The notes beneath the pieces were generated by a model. That model saw only the letters and a program-made list of their open reading frames with translations. It was not told the origin of the DNA and made no database searches. Positions 41,932-50,848 of a DNA stretch of 64,000 nucleotides are shown one piece after another. Each line of letters opens with the position of its first letter. The first letter of the stretch is position 1. The stretch covers positions 723,929-787,928 of the forward strand of contig NZ_JAEQNB010000001.1 in the NCBI RefSeq assembly GCF_016722965.1, in the 5' to 3' direction. A program made the position numbers and the translations under genes. Origin of the DNA: Tumebacillus amylolyticus. GTDB lineage: Bacteria > Bacillota > Bacilli > Tumebacillales > Tumebacillaceae.

Positions 41932-43094
41932 TGGCGAAGCAGGCGAAGAAGTTGTTCGGTGCGGTCGGCCGTCCAAGCGGCGGCATGGAGCAGCGCGTCA
42001 TCGAGCGAGCAAGGACCGGGCACGAGGGAAAAAGCGGCCTGTAGGCCGAGTTCGTCAAGTTCGACGCCCGTGAGTGCCGTACTGCCGCAGAGGGCGATGA
42101 CGGGAACCTCATGGAGTCGTGCGAGACGGCAGACGCCGGCAATGGTTTTGCCGGACAGCGTTTGGTCGTCGAGACGGCCTTCGCCCGTGAGGACGAGGTC
42201 GGCGTCCCGCAGGTGGTCTTCAAAACGCAAGGTTTCGAGGATGACTTCGATGCCGGGGCGGAGGGTGCAAGGCAAGAACGCGAGCAAACCCGCCGCCGTG
42301 CCGCCTGCCGCGCCCCCGCCGGGGAGTGTGAGGAAGTCGGTATCGACTGAAATCGCTGTGTTCATCGGGCCGCCGAGTCGTTGAAGGTGTTGATGAACAA
42401 CGTCTCCAAATCGCGTCAGAGCGAGGTCGAGTTGGGGAACTTGCTCGGGGGACGCCCCCTTTTGCGGGCCGAAGACCGCAGAGGCTCCCGCTGGGCCGGT
42501 AAGTGGGTTTTGGACGTCTGATGCGAGGAGAAAACGGGACTCCTGCAAGCGGGGATCGAGATCGGACGCGTCGATGTCGTGTAGTTGGGCAAGGGCCGAC
42601 CCGCCACGGGGAAGGTCCTTTTTTTCCGTGTCGAGCAGTTTGAGGCCGAGGGCTTGCAAGAGGCCGGCTCCCGCGTCATTGGTCGCGCTTCCACCAAGTC
42701 CGATGAGGAACTGACGATGCCCGGCGTCGAGCGCGTGTTTGAGAAGTTCACCTGTGCCGTACGTTGTGGTACGCAACGGATTGCGCTCGTCGGGGAGAAG
42801 CAGGGTGAGGCCGGATGCTTGGGCGAGTTCGATGACCGCTGTGTGATTCGGCAGCACGCCATACGCTGCTTGGACGGGACGGCCGAGCGGGTCGGTGACG
42901 TCCACGTGTACCAAGTGACCTCCTGTTGCTTGGACGAGAATTTCCATCGTGCCCTCGCCTCCGTCTGCCAGTGGCAAAGAGAGCACCTCTGCGTGCGGGA
43001 AGACCCGTCGAATTCCTTGGGTCATTGCGACGCAGAGGGCGGGGGCGGAGAGAGAGCCTTTGAAGGAGTCGGGGGCGAGGAGGATTTTTTTCAT
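41928..43094 (-). CDS. glxK: Glycerate kinase (GK1 family)
   Basis: 388 residues. The frame runs 40 codons further upstream, but ATG 43094 (MKKILLAPDSFKGSLSAPAL) is the standard GlxK start and overlaps the stop of the preceding gene by ATGA. Conserved parts: LPLADGGEGTMEIL, FLIGLGGSATNDAGAGLLQALG, GGGAAGGTAAGLLAFL and VLTGEGRLDDQT. The enzyme phosphorylates D-glycerate to 2-phosphoglycerate. Its ribosome site is weak, as expected with translational coupling. Confidence 0.9.
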   Translation of the reverse strand: MKKILLAPDSFKGSLSAPALCVAMTQGIRRVFPHAEVLSLPLADGGEGTMEILVQATGGHLVHVDVTDPLGRPVQAAYGVLPNHTAVIELAQASGLTLLLPDERNPLRTTTYGTGELLKHALDAGHRQFLIGLGGSATNDAGAGLLQALGLKLLDTEKKDLPRGGSALAQLHDIDASDLDPRLQESRFLLASDVQNPLTGPAGASAVFGPQKGASPEQVPQLDLALTRFGDVVHQHLQRLGGPMNTAISVDTDFLTLPGGGAAGGTAAGLLAFLPCTLRPGIEVILETLRFEDHLRDADLVLTGEGRLDDQTLSGKTIAGVCRLARLHEVPVIALCGSTALTGVELDELGLQAAFSLVPGPCSLDDALLHAAAWTADRTEQLLRLLRH

Positions 43095-43912
43095 GCTTGG
43101 AGTTCGCGGGTGATTCTGTCGATGTTGTCTTGGTGGAAGCGGCGCAGTTGGGGCGCATACTTCCAGGGGTCGATCATCGCGCTCAATTCGGCTTGCTTGT
43201 CGTGTTGCACGCAATCGCGAACTTGTGCGATGTACGCAAGTGATTCCTTGGTGCGGCGGCGAATCTCATCTGTGTGTTGAGTCGCGGAGCCGTGTCCGGG
43301 GACGAGGAGCGAGATGTTATGAGTTTGCAGGATCTGTTCGACTTTTTGCATCGTAGTGTCGTACTCGGTGCTGCTGTAATAGATGAAGGGAAACTCGGCG
43401 TCGGAGAGATAATCTCCGGCGAGGAAGACGCCAAGCGGCTCGACGATGGTGAACAGTCCGTCCCTGGTATGTCCGTGCGCGTGGTAGAACGTGAGCGTCG
43501 TGTCCCCGAACGTGAGGAGTTGACCGTCGTGTTCGATGACGAGATCGACGGACGGAAACTCGATCGGGTAGGGACGATCGAGGTAGTAGTTGCCGTCAAA
43601 GTTCCGGATGGCATCCAGTTTGCGCTGACGATCAACGTCCGGATAGGTGTGGACGGCTTGAGACGCGATGACGGTTGCGTCCGGGAACGCACGGTAGCCG
43701 ATGATGTGATCCCAGTCTGCGTGTGTGAACAACAAATAGAGCGGGCGTCCGGCGCGGATGGCTTCGACGTGTTGGCGAATCTCTTCCACTTCGCCCGGCA
43801 GCCAGCAGGGGTCGACGACCAAGACGAGGTCCGGCGTTTGGAGAACGGTCGACGTGGTTTGTTGGAGGTGGCTTTGGAAGACAGTGATGTTCTCGTTGCG
43901 ATAGTGAATCAT
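43091..43912 (-). CDS. Metallo-beta-lactamase-fold hydrolase
   Basis: 273 residues. The open frame extends to GTG 43969, but ATG 43912 (MIHYRNENITVFQSH) has GAGGAGGAA nine bases upstream. Metal-site motifs: LFTHADWDHIIG (HxDxDH-like, with Asp-Trp-Asp-His), HAHGHTRDGL, LAGDYLSD and VPGHGSATQ. The family hydrolyses esters, thioesters or phosphodiesters. It is coupled to the glycerate kinase gene by a four-base overlap; the shared role, if any, is unclear. Confidence 0.85.
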   Translation of the reverse strand: MIHYRNENITVFQSHLQQTTSTVLQTPDLVLVVDPCWLPGEVEEIRQHVEAIRAGRPLYLLFTHADWDHIIGYRAFPDATVIASQAVHTYPDVDRQRKLDAIRNFDGNYYLDRPYPIEFPSVDLVIEHDGQLLTFGDTTLTFYHAHGHTRDGLFTIVEPLGVFLAGDYLSDAEFPFIYYSSTEYDTTMQKVEQILQTHNISLLVPGHGSATQHTDEIRRRTKESLAYIAQVRDCVQHDKQAELSAMIDPWKYAPQLRRFHQDNIDRITRELQA

Positions 43913-44009
43913 GGAATGGTTCCTCCTCGGGGTCCAATCAAGTATGTGCTTCCATCGTAGGGGAACCACGTTCTGGGTGCAATACCTTTAATTAGAAAAA
44001 AACTTAAAG

Positions 44010-44038
44010 TTTACGTTTAAATGTCTCTCAACTATAAT
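44010..44038 (+). promoter_or_regulatory. Promoter of the SLH protein gene
   Basis: TTTACG (44010-44015) and a perfect TATAAT (44033-44038), 17-bp spacer, in an AT-rich gap. It gives a leader of about 60 bases. Confidence 0.6.
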
Positions 44039-44106
44039 GGTAGTAGTATCTTTCATAAGCGATTTATACAGAGAAAACAATAGATGACTTCAAGGAGTGA
44101 CCGCGG

Positions 44107-47100
44107 GTGAAAAAGCAAGTGGCGAAATGGTTGGTGGCTACGCTGGTTTTGACGACGACGATGAGTCCGTCTGCAGCGATGGCGGCCAACACGCTCTCAA
44201 CGGGATCGTTTGTCGACCTGGGGGGAGTTCCGGCCCAGACGCAACAAGCAATTGGGGAAGCGGTCCAACAGGGGTTGCTGCACGGAGACCCGAACGGTGC
44301 GTTCCGTCCGACTTCCAGTCTTACGCGGGAGGAATTGGCCGTTGTGATCCAAGAGGCGTTGCAACTTCCGCTCTCGAAGGGAAGAACTTCATTCTCGGAC
44401 GTTGACCCGAACGGGTGGGCCTCTTCTGCAATCGAAGCGGTTCGAAGCGCAGGAATTATGCAAGGCGACGGGAACGGCTTGTTCCGTCCGACCGAGCTCT
44501 TGTCGCGTCAGGAGTTGGCGGTGTTGCTCGCGCGCGCTTCGCAGCAACCGCTCGTTCAACCGCGGGACCCGGATGCTCCCGTGTCGGATTGGAGCGGGGT
44601 CTCTTCGTGGGCGCAACCGTATGTCCGCACTCTCTTGGCACTTGGCACGATGAAGGCAGAGGGCGGCAAGTTCGCTCCGGCCGCTTCTCTGCAACGACAA
44701 GAGGTCGCAGAGATGTTGTTGCAGACTTTTTTCCCGAAGGAGCGTTTGAGTACGCTTGGAGCGGTTGAAGCGGATCGCGTGTGGATCAACGGCGTGCCGT
44801 ATCAATTGTCAGAGGGCGTCAAGGGTTTGTTGAACCCGCAGAATGCCAAGGTCTTGCAGGGAGCAACTCTCAAGTTTGAGTCGACGGGTCGCAAACTTGA
44901 CAAGCTCACAGCGCTGGAACTGCATGCGAACGGCGCGGCGGCAGGTTCCGGCCAGCAAGAGTTCAGCGGCAACTTGGTGCTTGACGGACAGGGGGCGACG
45001 CTTGACGGCGGTCTCTCGTTGGCGGGAGACTACCTCAGCGTGCAGAATCTCACCGTCAAGGGAGACTTCAAGATCGGATCTCAGCTCGCCAATGACTTCT
45101 CCGCTCGCAACCTGAGCGTGGAGGGCACCACGTTTGTCCAAGGCGGCGACCGCAACACGGTCGTGTTTGAAGACTCGCAGTTGGGCAACGTCGATGTCAG
45201 CAAACAAAATGTCCGCGTGGAAGCGACGGGCACGACGTCCGTCGACCAAATGACTCTTTCGTCAGACGCTGCAATCGTCGGAAGCGCGACGGCAAACGTC
45301 GGTCAAGTTACGCTGGCAGACGGGGCGAGCCAAGTGGAAGTGCAAGGAACTTTGGGGACGCTCGTGATGTCGGGGAGCCAACCTGTCACGTTGACCGGCA
45401 ATGCGAACATCGGCACCGTTTCTGTACAGACGGCCGCTCCCGTTACGCTGAACAACAGCGGGACGGTCGGCAAACTGCAAGTGCTCGATGCGGGTTCGAA
45501 AGTACAAGTCGGGCAAGGTCTGACCGTTTCCAGCGTGGCTTTGGGCGCGGGCGTTTCCGCGAACTCCATCTCGGGATTGTCCACTCCGACCGGATCGGGC
45601 ACGACCAATACGGCTCCTGTGTTGCTCTCTGCGATACCGGATCAGGTGGTCACGCTTGGCGGTACCAACTTGCCGTTCGATTTGGCTCCCTATTTCCATG
45701 ATGAGGAGCAGTCTGTCTTGCACTATATCGTGGCATCGACTGGCCCCAGCACTTGCAAAGTCAGCGTGGACGCCAACGGAGTTGTCACGTTTACACCTCT
45801 GAAACAAGGCAAAGCCAAGATCACGGTCGCCGTGGATGACTTTAATTCCCAAAAAGTCAACACGAGCTTCTACGTGACGGTCAACCTCCCGCCCACTTCC
45901 GCTGCGATTTCAGATCAAACGGCGACCGTGGGCAGCGGGCCTACGACTGTAGACTTGAACGCCTTGTTCAGTGATCCGGACAATGACACATTGACCTACG
46001 AAGCGTCGGTGGCAGACACGAGCGTTGCGACATCCGGGCTTGCAAGCGGGCAATTGTCGTTGAACCCAGTTGCGGCGGGAACGACAACCGTGACGGTGAA
46101 AGCCAAGGACGGACGCGGTGGGGAGTTGGAGAAAACATTCCAATTGACCGTCAACCCGGCCCCGCCTGCTCCGAACCAAAAACCGGTGGTAAGCAGTGCA
46201 CCGAGCAACCAGACGGTAACTGTCGGGGCAGCGGACTACACGCTTGATCTGTCCACAATCTTCACCGATCCGGACGGAGATGCCCTGACGTTTACTGCCA
46301 CCTCGTCAGATGCGAGCGTAGCAACGGTAACGGCCGTCGGTTCGCAACTGACTCTTCATCAATTGGCAGTGGGGACTTCGACAATTACGCTCACCGCAAC
46401 GGACAGCCACGGAGAAGCGGAGACCGCGACATTTGTCGTGACCGTCAACCCGGCCCCGCCCGCGCCGAATCAAAAACCGATGGTAAGCAGTGCACCGAGC
46501 AACCAGACGGTAACCGTCGGAGCGGCGGACTACACGCTTGATCTGTCCACCGTCTTCACCGATCCGGACGGAGATGTTCTGACGTTTGATGCCAGCTCGT
46601 CCGATGCGGGCGTTGCAACGGCAACGGCTGTCGGTTCGCAATTGACTCTTCATCCGTTGACTGCAGGGACTGCGACGATTACGCTCACGGCAACGGACAG
46701 TCTGGGTGCTGCGGAGTCGACCACGTTCAATGTAACGGTTCTCGCTGCCACACCGAACCCTTCGCAGAATCAAGCGCCGGAAGTGGTGGCAACCATCTAT
46801 ACGCAAGTTCTGACGCCGACCGTGACGAATGACCGTTCGTACGATCTGGCGCAGTTGTTCAGCGACGCAGACGGGGATACACTGACCTTCACCGCTGTCA
46901 GCAATTCGGCCCAAGCAGCGACGGCGAGCGTCTCCGGCAACATGCTGACCCTCTCGCCCGGATCAGGGACGGGAAGCACGACGGTCACCGTCACCGCATC
47001 AGACGGCAAGGGTGGAACCGCCACCTACGATGTGAATGTCATCACTGCGCCTCTCGTAACCAATGGGCGAGTAACCATTCACACCAAACAAGGGGTCAAA

Positions 47101-47808
47101 GAAAACATCAACTACGACTTGTCCACGCTCTTCCCCAACCAGACGTCCTTCAAAATTTATGAAGGCACGCCGGATTCCACCTTCACGGGACCGACACCGC
47201 TCAATGGAACGGTCTGGACAACACCGGGAACGACTTCTCCTCTGACCACGTGGGTCGTAGCAGCGGACGGTACGGCCGCGGTCTTCAATGTTGTCGCCGA
47301 CCCGCAAGGCGCATCCGAACTCTACTTCTCTCAATACTTGGATGCGGGAGACGGTCGAATTGCCATCGAGATGTTCTACAACGGAAACGGGAGCCCGGGT
47401 GACATGGCCACAGGGTATTCGGTCGATGTGTATCGGTATATGAAGAATACCAATACGATGAGCGTCGTCAACGTTCCGCTCCACGATGCCTATCCGACCA
47501 TGCCGTACATCCTGATCGACTCGATCTTCTACGATTTCTTCGACATCATCAACGCCTGGTACTACAACGATGAAGTGGATGCCTACAACCCGAACACGTT
47601 CAACTTCACAGGTCTCGTTCTGAAACAGGGCACTCGCGTCGTCGACGTCCTCGGCGACCCGAATTCACACAATCAATTCATGCCGAACGGCGGCACGATC
47701 ATCCGCAAGTCCGGCATCCGGACCGGCTCGCAAAGTTTCTCGCAAGCGGGTGAATACAACACGTTCCCCAAAGGCACGCTCCAATTCTTCGGGCAGCACA
47801 CCATGTAA
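44107..47808 (+). CDS. SLH-domain cell-surface protein with cadherin-like repeats
   Basis: 1233 residues from GTG, with AAGGAGTGACC upstream. Signal peptide about 1-27 (SPSAAMAA end). Three SLH modules (about 33-215) with GAFRPTSSLTREELAVVI, GLFRPTELLSRQELAVLL and KFAPAASLQRQEVAEML anchor it to secondary wall polymers. A low-complexity beta-helix-like part (about 270-500) follows. Then come five cadherin/Ig-like units (about 500-985) with the pattern TVDLNALFSDPDNDTLTY. The C-terminal 240 residues are unique, aromatic and acidic (YDFFDIINAWYYNDEVDAYNP). Two of the cadherin units are nearly identical at DNA level. Role is probably S-layer associated or adhesive. Confidence 0.85.
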   Translation: MKKQVAKWLVATLVLTTTMSPSAAMAANTLSTGSFVDLGGVPAQTQQAIGEAVQQGLLHGDPNGAFRPTSSLTREELAVVIQEALQLPLSKGRTSFSDVDPNGWASSAIEAVRSAGIMQGDGNGLFRPTELLSRQELAVLLARASQQPLVQPRDPDAPVSDWSGVSSWAQPYVRTLLALGTMKAEGGKFAPAASLQRQEVAEMLLQTFFPKERLSTLGAVEADRVWINGVPYQLSEGVKGLLNPQNAKVLQGATLKFESTGRKLDKLTALELHANGAAAGSGQQEFSGNLVLDGQGATLDGGLSLAGDYLSVQNLTVKGDFKIGSQLANDFSARNLSVEGTTFVQGGDRNTVVFEDSQLGNVDVSKQNVRVEATGTTSVDQMTLSSDAAIVGSATANVGQVTLADGASQVEVQGTLGTLVMSGSQPVTLTGNANIGTVSVQTAAPVTLNNSGTVGKLQVLDAGSKVQVGQGLTVSSVALGAGVSANSISGLSTPTGSGTTNTAPVLLSAIPDQVVTLGGTNLPFDLAPYFHDEEQSVLHYIVASTGPSTCKVSVDANGVVTFTPLKQGKAKITVAVDDFNSQKVNTSFYVTVNLPPTSAAISDQTATVGSGPTTVDLNALFSDPDNDTLTYEASVADTSVATSGLASGQLSLNPVAAGTTTVTVKAKDGRGGELEKTFQLTVNPAPPAPNQKPVVSSAPSNQTVTVGAADYTLDLSTIFTDPDGDALTFTATSSDASVATVTAVGSQLTLHQLAVGTSTITLTATDSHGEAETATFVVTVNPAPPAPNQKPMVSSAPSNQTVTVGAADYTLDLSTVFTDPDGDVLTFDASSSDAGVATATAVGSQLTLHPLTAGTATITLTATDSLGAAESTTFNVTVLAATPNPSQNQAPEVVATIYTQVLTPTVTNDRSYDLAQLFSDADGDTLTFTAVSNSAQAATASVSGNMLTLSPGSGTGSTTVTVTASDGKGGTATYDVNVITAPLVTNGRVTIHTKQGVKENINYDLSTLFPNQTSFKIYEGTPDSTFTGPTPLNGTVWTTPGTTSPLTTWVVAADGTAAVFNVVADPQGASELYFSQYLDAGDGRIAIEMFYNGNGSPGDMATGYSVDVYRYMKNTNTMSVVNVPLHDAYPTMPYILIDSIFYDFFDIINAWYYNDEVDAYNPNTFNFTGLVLKQGTRVVDVLGDPNSHNQFMPNGGTIIRKSGIRTGSQSFSQAGEYNTFPKGTLQFFGQHTM
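46147..46734 (+). repeat. Near-identical tandem 294-bp repeat in the SLH gene
   Basis: Units 46147-46440 and 46441-46734 share long stretches (for instance the AAGCAGTGCACCGAGCAACC block) at a fixed 294-bp offset, equal to 98 codons. High DNA identity, unlike the other units in the gene, points to recent duplication and possible copy-number change. Confidence 0.8.
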
Positions 47809-47820
47809 GGCAGGCAAGGA

Positions 47821-47862
47821 AAAAAAGACTCGACCCGTCGCGGGCCGAGTCTTTTTTTTTTA
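47821..47862. terminator. Shared terminator between the SLH gene and the SDR gene
   Basis: Stem AAAGACTCG.CCCG pairing with CGGG.CGAGTCTTT and T9. Confidence 0.85.
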
Positions 47863-48720
47863 TCCGTTCACGATCTCGCCGCCGTTGACGTGCAAGATCT
47901 GCCCCGTCACATACGAAGAATCGTCAGACGCCAAGAACACATACGCGGTGGCCACTTCCTCCGGCTGTCCGGCGCGTTTCATCGGAGTCGTCGTCCCGAA
48001 TGTCGCAACTTGCTCGGAAGTGAACGTCGAAGGAATCAGCGGTGTCCAGATCGGGCCGGGGGCAACCCCGTTCACGCGAACGCCCTGGTCGGCGAGCGTC
48101 AACGACAGGGAACGGGTGAACGTGACAATCGCCCCCTTGGTCGCGGAGTAGTCAATCAGCTCCTTGTGCCCGTGATAGGCGGTGACGGAGGCGGTGTTGA
48201 TGATCGAACTGCCTCCCTTGAGATGAGGCAACGCCGCTTTGCTCAAATGGAATTGCGCCAAGATATTCGTGCGGAACGTGCGCTCCAACTGCTCGGTTGT
48301 GATGTCGAGCAGGCTTTTCTGCGGGTGTTGCTCGGCGGCGTTGTTCACCAACACATCCAATTTGCCAAACTCCTGTACGACTTTCGCCACGACATCCCGG
48401 CAGAACGCCTCGTCACCGACATCGCCCGGAATCAGCAGACAGCGGCGGCCCTCCGCTTCCACCGCTCGTTTGGTTTCTTCGGCGTCCCCCTGCTCGTTCA
48501 GGTACACAATCGCGACATCGGCACCCTCCTTTGCATACAGCACGGCAACGGCCCGCCCGATTCCGCTGTCACCGCCTGTGAGCAAGGCAACTTTGCCCGC
48601 CAGTTTGCCGGCCGCTTTGTAACCTTGATTCTCGTACTTCGGGCGCGGGTTCATCTCCGACTCGATGCCCGGTTGCTGGTTTTGGTGCTGCGGGGGAAAT
48701 GCTTGCTTTTTTTCCGTCAT
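47860..48720 (-). CDS. Short-chain dehydrogenase/reductase (GSP39-like)
   Basis: 286 residues. A 40-residue N-terminal extension (FPPQHQNQQPGIESEMNP) precedes a Rossmann fold: LLTGGDSGIGRAVAV for NAD(P), VNNAAEQHP, the catalytic Ser in NTASVTAYHG and YSATK with Tyr and Lys. The long N-terminus with PGIESEMNPRP is characteristic of the Bacillus general-stress SDR group (YdaD/YhxC type), from memory. Substrate unknown. GGGAGGTTTTTTTG upstream supports the ATG. Confidence 0.88.
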   Translation of the reverse strand: MTEKKQAFPPQHQNQQPGIESEMNPRPKYENQGYKAAGKLAGKVALLTGGDSGIGRAVAVLYAKEGADVAIVYLNEQGDAEETKRAVEAEGRRCLLIPGDVGDEAFCRDVVAKVVQEFGKLDVLVNNAAEQHPQKSLLDITTEQLERTFRTNILAQFHLSKAALPHLKGGSSIINTASVTAYHGHKELIDYSATKGAIVTFTRSLSLTLADQGVRVNGVAPGPIWTPLIPSTFTSEQVATFGTTTPMKRAGQPEEVATAYVFLASDDSSYVTGQILHVNGGEIVNG

Positions 48721-48797
48721 GGTTCAAAAAAACCTCCCTCGTCCGTGGTTCTCCAGTCTTTCTAAACACTTCCCCAAAAGCGGCCCCTTTATCAAAA

Positions 48798-48826
48798 TTG
48801 ACAAATCCTCCTCGTCCCTTTATCAT
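48798..48826 (+). promoter_or_regulatory. Promoter of fhuF
   Basis: Perfect TTGACA (48798-48803), 17-bp spacer and TATCAT (48821-48826). Confidence 0.7.
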
Positions 48827-48841
48827 TGAGAATGAAAATCA
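48827..48841. promoter_or_regulatory. Fur box
   Basis: TGAGAATGAAAATCA matches the 7-1-7 Fur consensus at 11 of 14 paired positions and abuts the -10 of the fhuF promoter, so iron would repress the gene. Confidence 0.65.
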
Positions 48842-48868
48842 ATTGAACGGCAGGAGGGACAGCGACCC

Positions 48869-49663
48869 ATGATCACGACCGACCCGTTGACTCGCACACT
48901 ACACGACTTGAACGCACAAGGCATCGAGCTCTCCTTCACGGTAGACACGCCCCCGGACGGCCCCTACCAAGAAATTCTCCGCGTGCAAGATCTGCTGGAG
49001 GGCCCGCGCCTGCGTGAGGTGATCGAGCGTGTGGCACGTCGGATGAACACGGACGACCTCGCCGCCGCTGCGTCGCTTTTTCAAAAAAGGTATTGTGCGC
49101 AGTTGCTGATCTCGATCTTGACCCCGCTGACCCGCCTGCGTCTCGGAATTCTCGCCCCCGCCGAATCGGTGGAGATCGTGCTCGTAGACGACCTGCCTGC
49201 AAGACTCGTCCTCCACAAGCCGGAAACGCGCACGGCACCTTTTGAGAACTTGGAAAAAGAGGACAGCCTGCGCCGCGCGGTGTTTCGCTCGCTGTTTGAC
49301 GACAACCTCGGACGGTTGTCGTTGCAAATTGCCACGGAGATCGGACTTTCCCTGCGTGTCATGTGGGGGAACCTCGGCAACTACAGCTGTTGGCTGTACG
49401 AAGAGGTGCTGACCCAAGAGCAGACGTTGCAAGACCGCGCCCTGCGGGACTTTGAAGCGCTGATGGCATGCCCTGGCATGACGAAAACTCCGCCGCTCTC
49501 CTGTGCGTGCAACAAAGTGTTTCTCGAAGAAGCAGAGCCTCCGCAATGGGTGCGCGTACGTCAGACGTGTTGCCTCGCCTACAAATTTGCAGACCGCCCG
49601 CCGTGCTACACCTGCCCGCGACTTTCTTCAGCCGAACGGGCGAAGATGATCCCGAAACACTAG
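48869..49663 (+). CDS. fhuF: FhuF-like ferric-siderophore reductase
   Basis: 264 residues. The C-terminal [2Fe-2S] motif is CC-x10-C-x2-C: Cys234, Cys235, Cys246 and Cys249 in QTCCLAYKF..PPCYTCPRL, the FhuF hallmark. The body is the helical FhuF/IucA-C-like domain (LRLGILAPAESVEIVLVDD). FhuF reduces ferric iron in siderophores after uptake. The Fur box over its promoter fits this. No siderophore transport genes are adjacent. GGAGGG lies upstream. Confidence 0.86.
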   Translation: MITTDPLTRTLHDLNAQGIELSFTVDTPPDGPYQEILRVQDLLEGPRLREVIERVARRMNTDDLAAAASLFQKRYCAQLLISILTPLTRLRLGILAPAESVEIVLVDDLPARLVLHKPETRTAPFENLEKEDSLRRAVFRSLFDDNLGRLSLQIATEIGLSLRVMWGNLGNYSCWLYEEVLTQEQTLQDRALRDFEALMACPGMTKTPPLSCACNKVFLEEAEPPQWVRVRQTCCLAYKFADRPPCYTCPRLSSAERAKMIPKH

Positions 49664-49666
49664 ATG

Positions 49667-49694
49667 AGACCCGCCAACGCGCGGGTCTTTTTTT
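49667..49694 (+). terminator. Terminator after fhuF
   Basis: Stem AGACCCGC/GCGGGTCT (49667-49674 and 49681-49688) and T7. Confidence 0.85.
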
Positions 49695-49695
49695 C

Positions 49696-49724
49696 ATGAC
49701 AAACGGCAGAGTCAGGGGTACAAT
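49696..49724 (+). promoter_or_regulatory. Promoter of the VOC-MOSC operon
   Basis: ATGACA (49696-49701) and TACAAT (49719-49724), 17-bp spacer. Confidence 0.6.
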
Positions 49725-49766
49725 GAAGCTATCGAGCATGGAAGATTCTGACTGGAGGGATTGTGG

Positions 49767-50132
49767 ATGAGTTTCAAATACGCAGGGTTGGACCACGTAC
49801 AGGTGGCGATTCCCAAGGGCGTCGAGGACGAAGTGAGACGCTTTTACGGAGAATTGTTGGGGATGGAGGAGTTGGAGAAGCCGGAGAAGTTGAAAGTTCG
49901 CGGCGGCTGCTGGTTCCAGTGCGGGGCTCAGCAATTGCACATCGGGGTCGAAGAACCATTCGCCCCTGCGAAAAAAGCGCATCCGGCCTTCGCCGTACAC
50001 GCCATCTCCGAACTGCGTGACTTCCTGGTGGAGAAGGGCATCGAAATCAAAGACAACGACGAGATTCCGGGCGTGATCCGATTCTTCGTCAACGATCCGT
50101 GGGGCAATCGTTTGGAGTTTACACAAGCATGA
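49767..50132 (+). CDS. VOC/glyoxalase-fold protein
   Basis: 121 residues. TTG 49761 is next to the ribosome site, so ATG 49767 (MSFKYAGLDHVQVAIPKG), seven bases after GGAGGG, is chosen. Two beta-alpha-beta-beta-beta modules: DHVQVAIP with a metal-type His, LRDFLVEKG and the end motif FFVNDPWGNRLEFTQ typical of VOC proteins. The family includes glyoxalases, dioxygenases and antibiotic-binding proteins. It is coupled to the MOSC gene by ATGA. Substrate unknown. Confidence 0.86.
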   Translation: MSFKYAGLDHVQVAIPKGVEDEVRRFYGELLGMEELEKPEKLKVRGGCWFQCGAQQLHIGVEEPFAPAKKAHPAFAVHAISELRDFLVEKGIEIKDNDEIPGVIRFFVNDPWGNRLEFTQA

Positions 50133-50791
50133 GCATTGAGATCGTAGGCTTGTATACAGGGGAGCCGAAGCAGGTGAAGTTCGGCGACGAGGACTCCGTG
50201 ACCGGCATCTACAAAGCGCCGGTCGACGGCCCGCTCTGGCTGTCCTTCGCGAATTTGCAAGGCAACGATGTGGCGAACACCAAGCACCACGGGGGAGAAG
50301 CCCGCACTCTCTGCGTGTATCCGGCCGAGCATTATGCGCATTGGAACGAGCATTTCGGCATCGAACTTCCTCCGGGGGCGTTTGGGGAAAATCTCACGCT
50401 TCGGGGGCTGACCGAAGAGCAGGTGTGCATCGGGGACACCTACCAAGTGGGAGAAGCGGTCGTACAAGTGACCCAAGCGCGGATTCCCTGCAAGACGATC
50501 GATCTGAAGCTCGACGTGAACGGACTGTTCCAGCAGACGGCGTTGCAGGCGAAGAGCGGGTATTTTTTCCGAACGCTTCAGGAGGGTCACATCGCGAAGG
50601 ACAGCGATGTTCGGCTGTTGGAGCGCGACCTCCACGGAGTTACCGCTGATTTCTGCATGCACACCGTCTATCATGACAAGAAAAACGCGGACGCTCTCCG
50701 CAAGATTCTCGCCGTGCCCGCGTTGGCTGACAACTGGCGGAACATGTTGCAGAATCTGTTGGAAGCGGCGGAGAATCCGACCTCGGGATGA
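50129..50791 (+). CDS. MOSC-domain protein (YiiM-like)
   Basis: 220 residues starting at the ATG that overlaps the VOC stop. The N-terminal MOSC domain has KAPVDGPLWLSFANLQGN, HGGEARTLCVYPAEHY, GAFGENLTLRG and the conserved Cys in TQARIPCKTIDLKL. A C-terminal 3-alpha domain with SGYFFRTLQEGHIAKD follows, as in YiiM. MOSC proteins bind molybdenum cofactor and reduce N-hydroxylated compounds. It shares an operon with the VOC gene. Confidence 0.88.
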   Translation: MSIEIVGLYTGEPKQVKFGDEDSVTGIYKAPVDGPLWLSFANLQGNDVANTKHHGGEARTLCVYPAEHYAHWNEHFGIELPPGAFGENLTLRGLTEEQVCIGDTYQVGEAVVQVTQARIPCKTIDLKLDVNGLFQQTALQAKSGYFFRTLQEGHIAKDSDVRLLERDLHGVTADFCMHTVYHDKKNADALRKILAVPALADNWRNMLQNLLEAAENPTSG

Positions 50792-50848
50792 CGGACGGCG
50801 TCACCGGGCAACCTACGACAAGACCATTGGTCAAAGGGGGCTTGCACA

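Noticed and set aside
40829-42223. 464-codon minus-strand ORF opposite sdpI
   Set aside because: His/Gln/Arg-rich shadow of sdpI and DUF1294; also crosses a terminator.
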